Source: Trema orientale (taxonomy: Eukaryota > Streptophyta > Magnoliopsida > Rosales > Cannabaceae). From it: DNA of 64,000 nucleotides. The position numbers and the translations under genes are program-made. The stretch spans positions 209,195-273,194 of the forward strand of contig JXTC01000334.1 of assembly GCA_002914845.1 (NCBI GenBank), in the 5' to 3' direction. The notes beneath the pieces are model-generated. The model searched no databases, was not told the origin of the DNA, and saw only the letters and a list, made by a program, of their open reading frames with translations. Below are positions 24,267-34,689 of the stretch, in pieces; the first letter of the stretch is position 1; every line of letters starts with the position of its first letter.

Positions 24267-24433
24267 CTTTTTTTTTTTTAAAAAAAAAAGTGGGGCTTAA
24301 CTAATGACCACCACTTACTACAAATTAAAGAAAAATAACACACACACACTACCAAGGTTTGAACCCCTGACCCCCCAAACACACATACACAACTCTCAAA
24401 CCTTGGACCAACTGAGCTAGCCCCAGTTAGCAG
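24267..24433 (-). mobile_element. tRNA-derived SINE, copy 1
   Basis: On the minus strand the element starts near CTGCTAACTGGGGC, has a pol III A box TAGCTCAGTTGG and a B box GGTTCAAACC, then a GT-rich stretch, GTAGTAAGTGGTGGTCATTA and a T/A tail. Flanking 16-bp repeats TTTAAGRRGAGATGTT (24251-24266 and 24434-24449; two mismatches) are target duplications. It sits on the Copia polypurine tract. Pol III boxes are seen; activity is not known. Confidence 0.85.
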
Positions 24434-24650
24434 TTTAAGAAGAGATGTTAAAGAAAAGAATAATAATTAACTGATTTGAAAACAAGTCATAAAGAAGAAA
24501 ATCAAAATAAGCCAAGGCAGATCTGCCAACAATAAAGAGTATTGATTCATCTTTTCCAATTATACTGTATATATCTCTAATTGACTTGACCTGATTTACT
24601 CTAACGGTAATGAGGTCTTTTGTGTATATATATATATATAATATATTATA

Positions 24651-24785
24651 TGGGGAGGGCTGTAGGGCCCCTTTATACACCATTTGATGGGAATCTGTGG
24701 AGAATCTGTTTATACACAGATTCCTATCAAACAGTGTATAGACAGGGCCCTACGTAGGGACGCCCCTACTGTAGACACGCCCATA
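24651..24785. mobile_element. Small palindromic element in a TA repeat
   Basis: About 24672-24752 forms an imperfect hairpin: GGGCCCCTTTATACACCATT pairs with AGTGTATAGACAGGGCCC, with a GAATCTGTG/CACAGATTC inner stem. It is bordered by (TA)n on both sides. It looks like a microsatellite-inserted hairpin MITE within the Copia 3' LTR. Confidence 0.55.
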
Positions 24786-24794
24786 TTATATATA

Positions 24795-25035
24795 GGTTAC
24801 CAATCTAGTAGGTTTTTTTTTTTTTTAACCTATGTGTAGGTATTTTTTTTTTAACAGTTGGATAATCATCTAATAATGATCTAACGGTTATAATGTGATG
24901 CATAAAAAGACATACATCATTAATGCTATTTCTCTTTCTAACTTTTTATTATAAAAAATTGTGCATGATAAATTTTCATTGGCCAAATTGATACCGATAC
25001 ATAGGTTAAAAAAAAATACCTACTGGATTGGTGCC
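24795..25035. mobile_element. Microsatellite-targeting MITE, family M, copy 1
   Basis: A 241-bp element starting GGTTACCAATCTAGTAGGTT and ending TACTGGATTGGTGCC, bordered by TA repeats. It shares the T-run/A-run subterminal pairs ending ACCTA and the inner GTTGGATAATCATCTAATAA block with the other family copies. No ORF. Confidence 0.8.
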
Positions 25036-25338
25036 CACATATATATATAATGGTAATTGTGAATGTACTGAGAAATATATATAATTATTCAAAATTCCAA
25101 TAAGTCTCATTTCTTTATAGAAGATACACTTGATAACCCATAATTAAATGAAATTCACTTTTGTGATCGACTTAACTTGGTAAACATTATAGCAACTTCA
25201 ACAGAGTGCCAAATTTATTTAATAAGTAGACGTTATACCACGCTTTGCGCGATACGGTATTAATATTGCATATATTAGGCTTAATTTATAGTTAGGTTCA
25301 ATGTATTACAATATTAAAGAATGTATTTGTCTCTATAT

Positions 25339-25554
25339 NNNNNNNNNNNNNNNNNNNNNNNNNNNNNNNNNNNNNNNNNNNNNNNNNNNNNNNNNNNNNN
25401 NNNNNNNNNNNNNNNNNNNNNNNNNNNNNNNNNNNNNNNNNNNNNNNNNNNNNNNNNNNNNNNNNNNNNNNNNNNNNNNNNNNNNNNNNNNNNNNNNNNN
25501 NNNNNNNNNNNNNNNNNNNNNNNNNNNNNNNNNNNNNNNNNNNNNNNNNNNNNN
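25339..25554. other. Assembly gap (216 N)
   Basis: A run of N between AT-rich flanks. ORFs drawn through it are artefacts. Confidence 0.99.
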
Positions 25555-25789
25555 ATATGTTATATTTTTTTTCATATTTGAAAAAAATTTATAAATAATT
25601 AAATAAGCTAAAAATATATAAGTTGATAAAAAAGTTTAAAATAAAAATCCTAAGAAAATTATTTAGAATTAAATTGAAATTTGAAAGTGTGAAAAACAAA
25701 GTGAGGGAATATGTATTTATAAGTATTAGAAAAAGTTTTATATTTAAACACTTTTTAAAATACTTTTTGAAAAATATTAAAAAAATTTA

Positions 25790-25841
25790 TCTTGGCGGGC
25801 CGGGCCGGGCCAAATTGGCAGGCCCGTTTTGCCACCTCTAG
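25790..25841 (-). mobile_element. hAT-like terminus (fragment)
   Basis: Read on the minus strand the segment begins TAGAGGTGGCAAAACGGGCC followed by GGCCCGGCC repeats, the look of Ac/hAT-type plant element ends. It abuts the dispersed repeat block that starts at 25842. The other end was not found; the assembly gap may hide it. Assignment rests on remembered family appearance. Confidence 0.45.
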
Positions 25842-26160
25842 TTGGCAGCCACTGCATTTGCCTTATAGCAAGATGGAACAGGAAACGTTAGACCAAGTTA
25901 TTTTGATTTTTTTTTTTCAATTCACGATCTTGTGTGATTTTGCTAAATAAATTAGTGGCTCACTACTAAATAAATCTACATGCAACCAAATAATATATTT
26001 CTCAGTTTTCTTTTCTTTGCACATCTAAATAAATATGAAAAGCTCATAATATAACATCATGACAAGAACAATATGACACTGTAATTTTCTTCTTCTTTTT
26101 TTTTTATAATTTTCTTTTTACAACATGTGATACCGTAACCTTTGAGGTAATATACTTTAC
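25842..26160. repeat. Dispersed duplicate block, copy 1
   Basis: About 320 bp nearly identical to 49476-49794. Both read GTTGGCAGCCACTGCATTTG, then GATCTTGTGTGATTTTGCTA, and end GAGGTAATATACTTT. The left edge includes about 10 bp of SINE 5' end, so the source had the SINE that survives at 49282-49483. Not coding. Confidence 0.85.
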
Positions 26161-26237
26161 AATATATTATTGTTCAATTAGTATAAAATGTTGATAAAAA
26201 TATGAATGTCTCACCGCTGGCCACCTCCCATTGCCAC

Positions 26238-26260
26238 CTCTCTCTCTCTCTCTCTCTCTT
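26238..26260. repeat. CT dinucleotide tract
   Basis: About 11 CT units, followed by a short imperfect direct repeat of AAGTACGCTG...TTCACGGTGA at about 26266-26325. No gene recognised. Confidence 0.8.
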
Positions 26261-26688
26261 TCTCTAAGTACGCTGTTAGGTCTTCACGGTGATAAGTACG
26301 CTGCTGGATCTCGCTTCACGGTGACAGTCCTTCGTCTCACAATGGTCTCTCAGTTACAGTAAGCCCTAAACTCTCTCTCTCTCTATACATACATACATAT
26401 ATATATGCCGCACACACATATATATGCTCTCTTTTTTTTATATATACAAAAAAAGAGAATTCTTTATGGTTTGAAATTTTTTTCTTACTAAAATTTGGGG
26501 AATAAAAAATTTTCATTGAAGGAGAAAGATCACATTGCTCGTAATTTATCTCACAAATCAACTTAAAATATAAAGTAATATTTTCTTGATCCGTTGGAAG
26601 TACATACGTGTGATTAATTAGCGTATAACGAAAAGAAAACTGCAAATTAACTAATACCAAAACATTTTGATGTCATAAACTTATAACT

Positions 26689-29227
26689 TGTAAAATCCCA
26701 AAAATTTTAAGGTTAAATAAGTAAATTTGATTCAAGGGTATTTTGGTAATTTTAATTTTTCAGATTTAATTAAATAGAAATCTGAAATAAATTATTGGGG
26801 ATGAATCTAGACAAGATTAAGTCTAAGTTCGTTGGGGCAAAAGTGAAAAAGAATTTAAATTCGAGGACTTAAAAATAAATAAGAAAAGGACTAAAGTGAA
26901 GAAATATTTCAGATTTTGGGCCATAGTAGAATTTTCGGAAGATATTCGGTCCTCTTAGAACCTGACACGTGTCCCACTTAAACAGTTTCTTTAAAAACTG
27001 CATAAAAGCCCCCCCAACTCCTCTTTCTTCTCCCCACGGGTTCCCGGTCTTAAACAGAAACCCACCTCCCTTCACTGTTCATCCGGGCCAACACCGCCGG
27101 CCGATTTGCCAGACGCGCCCGACCGCCATCACCGGAAGACACCGACGAACCAGCTCCAGGTGCTGCCACCTCGAACCGCCGTGCCTGGCCAGAGAAATCT
27201 CGGTCCGAAGTCAACGCCACCGGAACGGAAAAACGCCCGCCGTTTCTTCCTCCGACGTCCGATCGGCTTGATTTTTGTGCCATTGGACTCGTCTCGACTC
27301 CAGCTTTCATTTCCGACCACTCTCGTCTCCTAACTCAGCTCCGGCGAGAATCTCATTACTGTAGCAGTTTAATGTTATTTTAATATAGTGGCATTTTCGT
27401 AAATATTTGAAATCTAGCTTATTTTTCCGGGAGAATTGTACCATGTGATAGAGGAGGTTGAAACAAGAAAACTTTTAGTATTGAAGTGCTAAAACAGTAA
27501 CCGGAAGAGCGTTAATTTTCGAAAACAAGAAATGTGGTATTTTTCTAAATATTTTCCAAAAGTGATATTTTTGTAAATTCGGATTATTGGGCCCATTGAG
27601 AGCTAGAGACCTCGAAACTGAATTCCGATTTCGAATTTGGACTCAGTGAGGTCGGGAGATAAAAATTGATATAAAATATCACTATTTTGGAAGTGGCACA
27701 AAAATCGAGAAAAAGCTCGTGAAACGCACCGTTTTGCGTGCCACGGACCGGTCGCGCACCGGGACCCGTTTTCGACAAACTTAGTGTCTAACCCTACGTT
27801 TTTGGGTGTTGTAAATTCAATGGCGACCTCTGTTTTCCAATCCGAGGTTCCGTTTGAAAAATCAACTTTTTCAAGCGAGCGTAACGGGATCCGAAATCGA
27901 CTGTCCGAGCAACTGAGGACTTTTCCAACAATGTTAGCTTGGTTTTACAGCTAATTTGAGGTAGGGAATTCAATTGCCTTGTTTTCTGTTATTTTTCATA
28001 AAATTTAGAATTTATTGGAAAATGTGAAATTTCGTGAATTTATTTATTTAAATTATTTTGAATAATTATTTTTGTAAATTATGAAATTGTGAGACATTAT
28101 AGACTACTCTGGATATTTCACGTATGTTTTGGTACAAGTTTTATACTTGGGATTTTATTAAACCATTTGGAAACGTACTTTTGGATTTTAAGTATAAAAT
28201 GGATTTTTAAATTGAAACCAGAGTATGTCTAGAATGTTAAACCACTGCATGGTTGTTTGAAATTATACATATTGCACATTTCATAGGATCATGCATGAGA
28301 GTCATCTTAGGCATCACAGTGTTGTAGCAGGCGGACTAGTACACCCGCCTTCGGTGAGAGCCCGTAAACCTGCGCAGGGTTTGTTTTCTGACTATCTCTA
28401 CTCGGTAAATGTAGGCATTCGGTGCCCCTCCGGTACGGTAGGATTAGACACACGGGTGTTCCTCCAGTTTTCAGAGATAGATGTCAGGCAGAGAGCACTC
28501 GGTACATGTAGTATGAGTTGCTCTGGTTGTGATGAGAGGATGAGAGCTCATGTGATATATTGATTTATGTGATGTGCACTATGCCTGTTTTATTGTGATT
28601 TTTATATCTGTTTGACCTGAATACTTGGTTTTGGACACTCGCATGATTTTCTGAAATGATTTTCTATATATGTTTTGAATGCTTTCCAGAATCGTTAACC
28701 ATGCAGATGTTTTAAGGATTATTAAAAAGGTTTTTCCCAAAATGATAATTGGGTAACCTACTGGGCATTTTATGCTCACCCCCCCTTACTTTCTCCATAG
28801 GTGGTGTCCAGTGTGACCTTGGTAACCAGCAAGCAGATTAAGAGGCTATCTTATATATGTAGTTTGTAACTTGGTAATGCTAGGAATGTGGATTAAGACT
28901 TGTGCTTACGTCTTACTAAATAAGTGGATTGTGTTAGCATTTGAACCAAGTATATTACTTTGAATATGTCTGTAAACTAATTATGCCATACTAGGTTGAT
29001 GTTGTGGTGCGAATGATGATGCGTAATTAACTATCTGAATTTATATTTTCTCATAATTATTCAGTCAATATTTAATGGTGACTATGAACTGTGGGGTAGG
29101 CTCACCGGTTGGAATGTGTTTTGTTTCACCAAATCGAACTATTCAAACGTTTTATTTATAAAACAAAAAATTTCTAATTCAAGTGAAATTCCTCTTTTGC
29201 CACTACTCTGGTATTTGGGTCGTGACA
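26689..29227 (+). mobile_element. Solo LTR, 2539 bp, with 5-bp TSD
   Basis: Starts TGTAAAATCCC and ends TTTGGGTCGTGACA (TG...CA). It is flanked by identical 5-bp repeats TAACT at 26684-26688 and 29228-29232, the usual LTR-retrotransposon duplication. No gag or pol lies inside or beside it, so this is a solo LTR left by LTR-LTR recombination. It has a GC-richer section at about 27030-27340. The short ORFs inside are not genes. A divergent reverse-orientation relative is at 34690-36537. The long LTR suggests a Gypsy-type parent, which is inference. Confidence 0.88.
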
Positions 29228-29232
29228 TAACT

Positions 29233-29600
29233 CTTTATTGTAGTTTGTGACGTTAAAAACGAGTTTTATTGTGTATTGATCAGATAATTTAAATACTTAG
29301 TTAAAAACCTAAGAATTATATCCTACATAAATCAAGGCCTACGGGCGTCCGCCCGCTGTGGATTAGATGGTTGAGAAATCGTCTTCTTCCTCATCTAGCT
29401 TATCCCCATACCCGAACTCCGCATCGCCCCTGTAACCCAATTTAGTCCTGTACTCGGACTCAACCCTTACGCCCCCAGAAGCCCCAGCGGAGCAGCTCCT
29501 CTAGAAAATTCCTTCAGAAACTATAGCTGAAGGCTTGTAGTATCAAAAAGATGAAAATATCAGATCTACGGGAGAAGATAAAAGGGTTTTTGAAAGTGTT
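29233..29600 (+). other. Coding-like fragment without a gene
   Basis: From 29367 an ATG opens MVEKSSSSSSSLSPYPNSAS, then a stop, then further peptide-like text (STLTPPEAPAEQL). Its GC content is higher than the flanks. It may be a captured exon carried by the adjacent CACTA-like element, or chance. No function is assigned. Confidence 0.35.
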
Positions 29601-29619
29601 CTGACTTTTTTTTTTTTAA

Positions 29620-30131
29620 GTATGTTTTCATTTTGGAGCGAGACGCAAAAGTCGCTCCAAAATAATTATCTTCTTCTACAACGGGCCATACACGTTGTTA
29701 CTGACAAAAAAAAACCGGTGTATTAGCATGAAAACAACAAAGGAAAAATTAGACATTATACAATATTTTCCGAAAAAAGATTTGGAAAAAAAATTTTTAT
29801 TAAAAAAATATCGTTTTTAAAAAATATTTAGAAAAATTTAGTTGCCGGTAACTAATTTCTAAAAGCAGGTAACTAATAATTAATATATTAATAATTAGTA
29901 TATAACTAATAACTGCTCATTATGAACTACTTTAATGAACACGGGCTGATCATAGGTCCCGTTGAAGATAATAAGTATACAACAACGGGTCAGTTCAGCT
30001 CGTGATGAATTTGTTATTCCACAACGGGCTTTAAAATGCACGTTGTAAATAACTAGTTTTAATCACGTGCAGTAATGTCCGTTGTCAAACAACGTACTGT
30101 GGTAAAAAACATACTTTGTTGTAATCAAGTG
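29620..30131 (+). mobile_element. CACTA-like element end with subterminal repeats
   Basis: Repeated subterminal motifs ACAACGGGC / CGTTGT in both orientations occur at about 29677, 29692, 29981, 30022, 30049, 30079 and 30091. A right terminus reads CACTTGATTACAACAAAGTA on the minus strand (ending 30131), a mutated CACTACAACAAA end. Dense short subterminal repeats typify En/Spm elements. The left end was not found. It stops about 170 bp before the broken NPF8 gene C. Confidence 0.6.
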
Positions 30132-30300
30132 TTTTTAGAAATGGCATTTTGTTTAAAGGTTTTGAATGGCATTTTGATTTGTTTTTTGTATTCCTTTTCT
30201 TTTGAATATTACCATAAAAATATTTACTTGCCTAGCTATTTGTAGCCTAATCATTACGAAAGAGAGAAATTTTATGTGATGTGCCTTTCTATCTAGCTCC

Positions 30301-32871
30301 ATGGCAGAACAATGCGACAATTACACCAAAGATGGTTCCGTAGACATCCACAAAAATCCTGCAAATAAAAAGAAAACTGGAAATTGGAAAGCTTGTTGCT
30401 TTATTCTTGGTATGCTTCTAAGTCTTTTACTTTCGTATGTACCCTTAGTATTTTCCCCTTATATATTATGCATGATATTGATTAAAATGTTGTTGAAGGA
30501 AATCAATGTTTTGAAGGGATGACTTACTATGGTATGAGTACAAATCTCATAACCTATTTGGAGAAATATCTCTACCAAGGAAACGCGACAGCTGCTAAGG
30601 ATGTCACAAATTGGTCTGGAACTAGTTTTATTACGCCTTTAATTGGAGCATTCTTAGCCGATTCTTTACTGGGGAGGTATTGGACTATTGCAAGTTTCTC
30701 TGTCCTTTATGTCATTGTAAGTTTCTCTGCCCTTTATGTCAATTAAGCCGTGCGTATCGTCGTTTGGTGCTGACCAATTCGACGAAACTGATGAAGCCGA
30801 GAAAAAGAACAAGAGCTTGTTCTTTAATTGGTTATATTTTGCAATCAACATCGGGATGTTGATTGCCACGTCGATCCTGGTTTGGATCCAAATGAACCTC
30901 GGATGGGGTTGGGGATTTGGCATTCCAGCAGCTACATTGACCATCGCGGTTGTTCTTTTCTTCTCTGGCAGCCGGCTCTACCGGTTTCAAGATCCTAAAG
31001 GGAGTCCATTTACGAGGATTTCTCAAGTCATAGTGGCATCTTTCCGGAAATATCGTGTCAAAGTTCCTAACGACAGCTCTCTGCTCTATGAGTCCACGGA
31101 TGATCATGTGGAAGGCAACAGTGAGACAAGGCTGAAGCTCCAACATACCGAGGAGTTAAGGTACTACATGGATATATACATATACCGAAGGCAAAAATCT
31201 AACATGAGCGTACGGTATATATATATATAGATAACTAGCTTGTGATCTGTTAGTCCCTTTGGTCACTATGCCTTTTTAATAGTTAACTTCCTTTTTAGAC
31301 TAATAACATATATACACGTAGACGCACCAATATATTATATTTAAACAGACATCACGTGTTTTTCTAAGCCAATAATCAAGCACTAATCTGTTTTAGTACT
31401 ACTTCTAATTATTAAAACCGGAAGTATACGTAAGAATGACGTCGCTATGTAGCCTATTTGTTATCTAATAAAAAAAGCTCTTTTGATTTATATATGTTTA
31501 ATATTAGTAACAAGATATGTCCTCTTAATATACTTGAGTGCATGTGTACATAGTAGTCTTCTCCATCTAAATGCTTGATTGCTGATCGACTTATAATTGG
31601 TCAGGTATGCCAATATTGTCGATGTTGATAAATATTATGCTGCAGGCTATGCTTTGACTTAATTATTGCAACAATATTACAAGTATACAGTACTAATGTA
31701 TCTATTGTCAAACATAGGTTCTAACATGATTCCTATACTTTCCTTCCTTCCTGTACGTATACCTATGTCGGATTCAGTGTTAAAATACTGCTAGTTCCTT
31801 CCTTCTTTCACATACCTATTTTATATTGGTACTAATATCAGTGTTATAGTAGTACCGCTATATTAATACCTGATGATTAGCTTAATATACAAGTTTATGA
31901 TATATCTAACTCATATGCTAGCTTCTCTTTTTAAGGAAGACCAATATTTGTCACTTCAGTATTATTATTACTATTATTGTTACTATTATTTGCTATTTAA
32001 TTAACATTTTCCATTGCTATTTTCTTCCTTTAGGTTTTTTGATAAGGCTGCCACTGAGATTCCAACTGACCGAACTACCGAGGGTCTGGCGAACCCCTGG
32101 AGGCTCTGCACGGTGACTCAAGTTGAGGAGTTGAAATCTTTTATGAGACTGCTTCCAATATGGGCTTGTGGAATAGTTTTTGCCACCGTTTTCAGCCAGA
32201 TGAGTGCCTTGTTTATCTTGCAAGGCAATAGGATGGACCCTCATATAGGCCCGAACTTCAAGGTCCCATCGGCGTCAATTTCAATCTTCAACGCTCTTGG
32301 AGTCATCATAGGAACCCCAATATACGGCTGGCTCATCATCCCTTATGCCAAGAAGTTAACTGGCCATGAACAAGGGTTCACTGAGCTACAACGCATTGGA
32401 GTAGGCCTTGCCATCTCAGTCATTTCCATGGTCAGCGCTGGATCCTTGGAGCTTTTCAGGCTCAACATCGTGAGGAAGTACGATTTCTATGACACCAAAT
32501 TTGTTCCAATGTCGTTATTCTGGCAAGTCCCGCAGTATTTTCTAGTCGGTTTCGCTGAGGTTTTTGCCATGGTTGGGAAATCCGAGTTCTTCTACAACCA
32601 AGCGCCAGATGCCATGCGAAGCTTATGTTCGGCGCTGGAACTCTCAACTTTCGCATTGGGTAACTATTTGAGCAGTTTACTTGTTACGATTGTGACTAAT
32701 GTCACTACTAGGAATGGGAGCACTGGGTGGATTCCGGAGAATATAAACCGAGGGCATCTTGATTACTTCTTTGGTCTTTTGGCTCTCCTCAGCTTTGCCA
32801 ATTTCATTGTCTTTGTCTGCATTGCCAAGTGCTATAGGTACAAGACAGTGATTCGACATGATGCTACTTGA
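30301..32871 (+). pseudogene. NPF8-type transporter, gene C, broken
   Basis: Clearly an NPF8 paralogue: exon 1 30301-30409, exon 2 30499-30716, exon 3 remnant 30742-31160, exon 4 32034-32871 (uninterrupted, ending TGA). Intron 2 and about 48 codons of exon 3 (the equivalent of [10 protein letters not shown] to GTGG) are missing. At the junction there is a 27-bp imperfect tandem duplication (30692-30718, 30719-30745). Reading through exon 2 gives a stop at 30744-30746 and IKPCVSSFG lies out of frame. A 25-31 bp intron there would be too short to splice. The ExxER motif reads Q39-C-F-E42-G43 instead of E-x-x-E-R. Exon 4 is well preserved, suggesting a young lesion. Alternative: an assembly error in exon 3; long reads would settle that. 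Confidence 0.85.
30692..30745 (+). repeat. 27-bp tandem duplication at the NPF8 gene C deletion junction
   Basis: AAGTTTCTCTGTCCTTTATG and AAGTTTCTCTGCCCTTTATG begin two adjacent 27-bp units spanning the end of exon 2 and the fusion to exon 3. Such filler duplications are typical of end-joining repair. Confidence 0.85.
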
Positions 32872-34689
32872 AATATTTCCTTACTCCTTTTTTTTAATCT
32901 AAATGGTTTTCTTTGTTAAGAACTAATTCTGGCAACTTGAACTTATTAGCTTGGACTATATCTTTTTAGTATTTCTAGTGTCTAGTCTTGGCCATCTTAA
33001 GCTTCATTATTCACTAAAATAATATCTTAGTATTTCTAACTTTCCAGTTAGGGGGTTATGAATTTGTTTGTATATATGACGGATTATGAATTTTCCATGA
33101 TCCTGTATATATGTCCATCAACATCTTTTATACAGTGTATTCACATATAGATATTATAGCTATATAAATTAAAGATAATGATGTAACATATTTTATTACT
33201 TGTCTTGTCTCGTCCACACAAACAAAAATTGTTATCCTATAGTATAGTCCTAGGCCTGCTTCAACTTACTTAATTTTAAGATGGAATACTTTATTTTCCT
33301 ATAGAATGTAGCGTTGTCTATTTCAACGGAATTGATGAAATCTCCAACTATTGAAGCGTCTGACTTCAGATAGAAATATTAATACGTTATAAGAAAATTA
33401 TAAGTGCATTAAACTCGACCAAATGAAAATAGAATTTGAGGTTACATTTCGTAACTCTATACTCTATCTTTTACTAATCTAGCATTATTGCAAGATTACT
33501 TAATCCTAGTGATTATCGGACTAGCTTTCATGAGTTTTATCTTTTTGACTTACTAAAAGACTAGTTCTATTCTATGGTTCGAACTTTGGTATCGTCGAAG
33601 ATAAGATTTGTGAATTGACGAGAACGCCCTTTATGATTTGGACACCACACATATAATGTCACTTTAAGTTTTTTCAAGGACTTGGAAAAAAAAAAAGGCA
33701 TGAGATATATATTCACTTTGTAAATTTGATTATGTTTGTATAGACAGTTACAAATACCGTAGTTAATTATTATCCATTAGATAAAAAATGACAACTCAAA
33801 GGTAACTATGTACGAGATGGGTAATACAGTAATTTCATCTCACTGGCACGACATTGCATTGAGGGTATATCTGCAAGTATAGTATATGCTAAATGGATCA
33901 AGTTAATTAAAGTATTAATTAGCTTCATAGAAAATATATGACATTTAGTCTAAGAGTGCAATATTAGGCCCATAGTAGAGTGCCATAATATTAATAGAGA
34001 AGGCCCGGTTATAATTAGGAGTTAATTATGATTGTTAGTAATTGGTCTATTGGAGCTTAGACTATTTGGATCCATAAGGTCCCCTGTCTAACTCATACAT
34101 AGTCTAATACTAATTGAATGATCACCTGAGCCCAATAAGCCAAATAGGCTTTATACTTCTCTAATACTTAATAGAAAAGTTCTCTTAAGTATCTATCAGT
34201 AGCCATATGCCTACTACATACACAGTAACTATGCTTAACGTAAATACAGAGAGAAAAAGGGAGAATGAGAGGGAAGAGCTACTGCAGAAGTAATCCGGAG
34301 TACATTCATGGTCGCTGAGGGAGAAATACACATTATCATAAATGTGCAATTGAGGAGAAGAAAGAGCGTCTTTTGGATTGTCTGCTCATCTCTCATTGGG
34401 AATCAAGAAGGTGCCCACATACCAGATCATTTAACAGGTTATAGAGAATAGACAGTAAGGCTCAATGGTTGTGAAGTACTTCTAGGTTTTATTTAAACTA
34501 AGATCCATGAATTAATTTATGTTAGATCAACAATCCTATGTTTTGTTTTGTAAAGTTTCAAGAAAATTTTTAAAATACCAATTCCGTTGCGTTCTTGATT
34601 CGTTTACAAAACTGTAAAAATCGTTTTCGGTAAAATCATTCTTCGAAATTACTTTTCGGAATTTACAGCAAAAATAAGAGGTGAGCATT
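32872..34689. other. Gene-free region with Copia LTR-like debris
   Basis: The 3' flank of NPF8 gene C, then repeat relics. About 33283-33370 (GGAATACTTTATTTTCCTAT, then GAATGTAGCGTTGTCTATTT) matches, in reverse orientation, the Copia remnant at about 57360-57450. The stretch 33950-34480 has LTR-like composition. No gene is supported. Confidence 0.5.

Larger units (their letters stand above)
19500..25120 (+). mobile_element. Decayed Ty1/Copia retrotransposon with nested insertions
   Basis: Only the last part of the 5' LTR remains (about 19500-19539 plus 20529-20568). It is followed by a degenerate primer-binding site GGTATCAGGGC (about 20572), close to the initiator-Met type. Then come gag (20643 on), reverse transcriptase, RNase H, a polypurine tract TTTAAGGGGAGATGTT (24251-24266) and a 3' LTR from about 24445 to 25120 ending ATTCCAATAAGTCTCATTTC, which matches the 5' LTR end. 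The integrase region is essentially missing and the ORFs carry stops and frameshifts. It hosts a MULE (19540-20528), a Harbinger element (20984-21961), a SINE (24267-24433), a hairpin (24651-24785) and a MITE (24795-25035). Non-autonomous and inactive. Confidence 0.85.

Noticed and set aside
24360..24430. Possible tRNA gene on the minus strand
   Set aside because: A and B boxes are present but no cloverleaf can be folded with an anticodon arm, and TSDs plus four copies show a SINE.
25301..25594. ORFs spanning the gap
   Set aside because: They consist of X residues over the N run.
26869..27333. Several overlapping ORFs on both strands, 63-100 aa
   Set aside because: They lie in the GC-richer core of the solo LTR, overlap each other in opposite senses and match no family I recognise.
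27150..27340. Possible CpG-island-like gene start
   Set aside because: Same solo LTR; the flanking TSD and TG...CA ends explain the segment better.
30717..30747. A mini-intron joining exon 2 to IKPC in NPF8 gene C
   Set aside because: It would be about 31 bp, below plant splicing limits, and would still omit some 48 essential residues.
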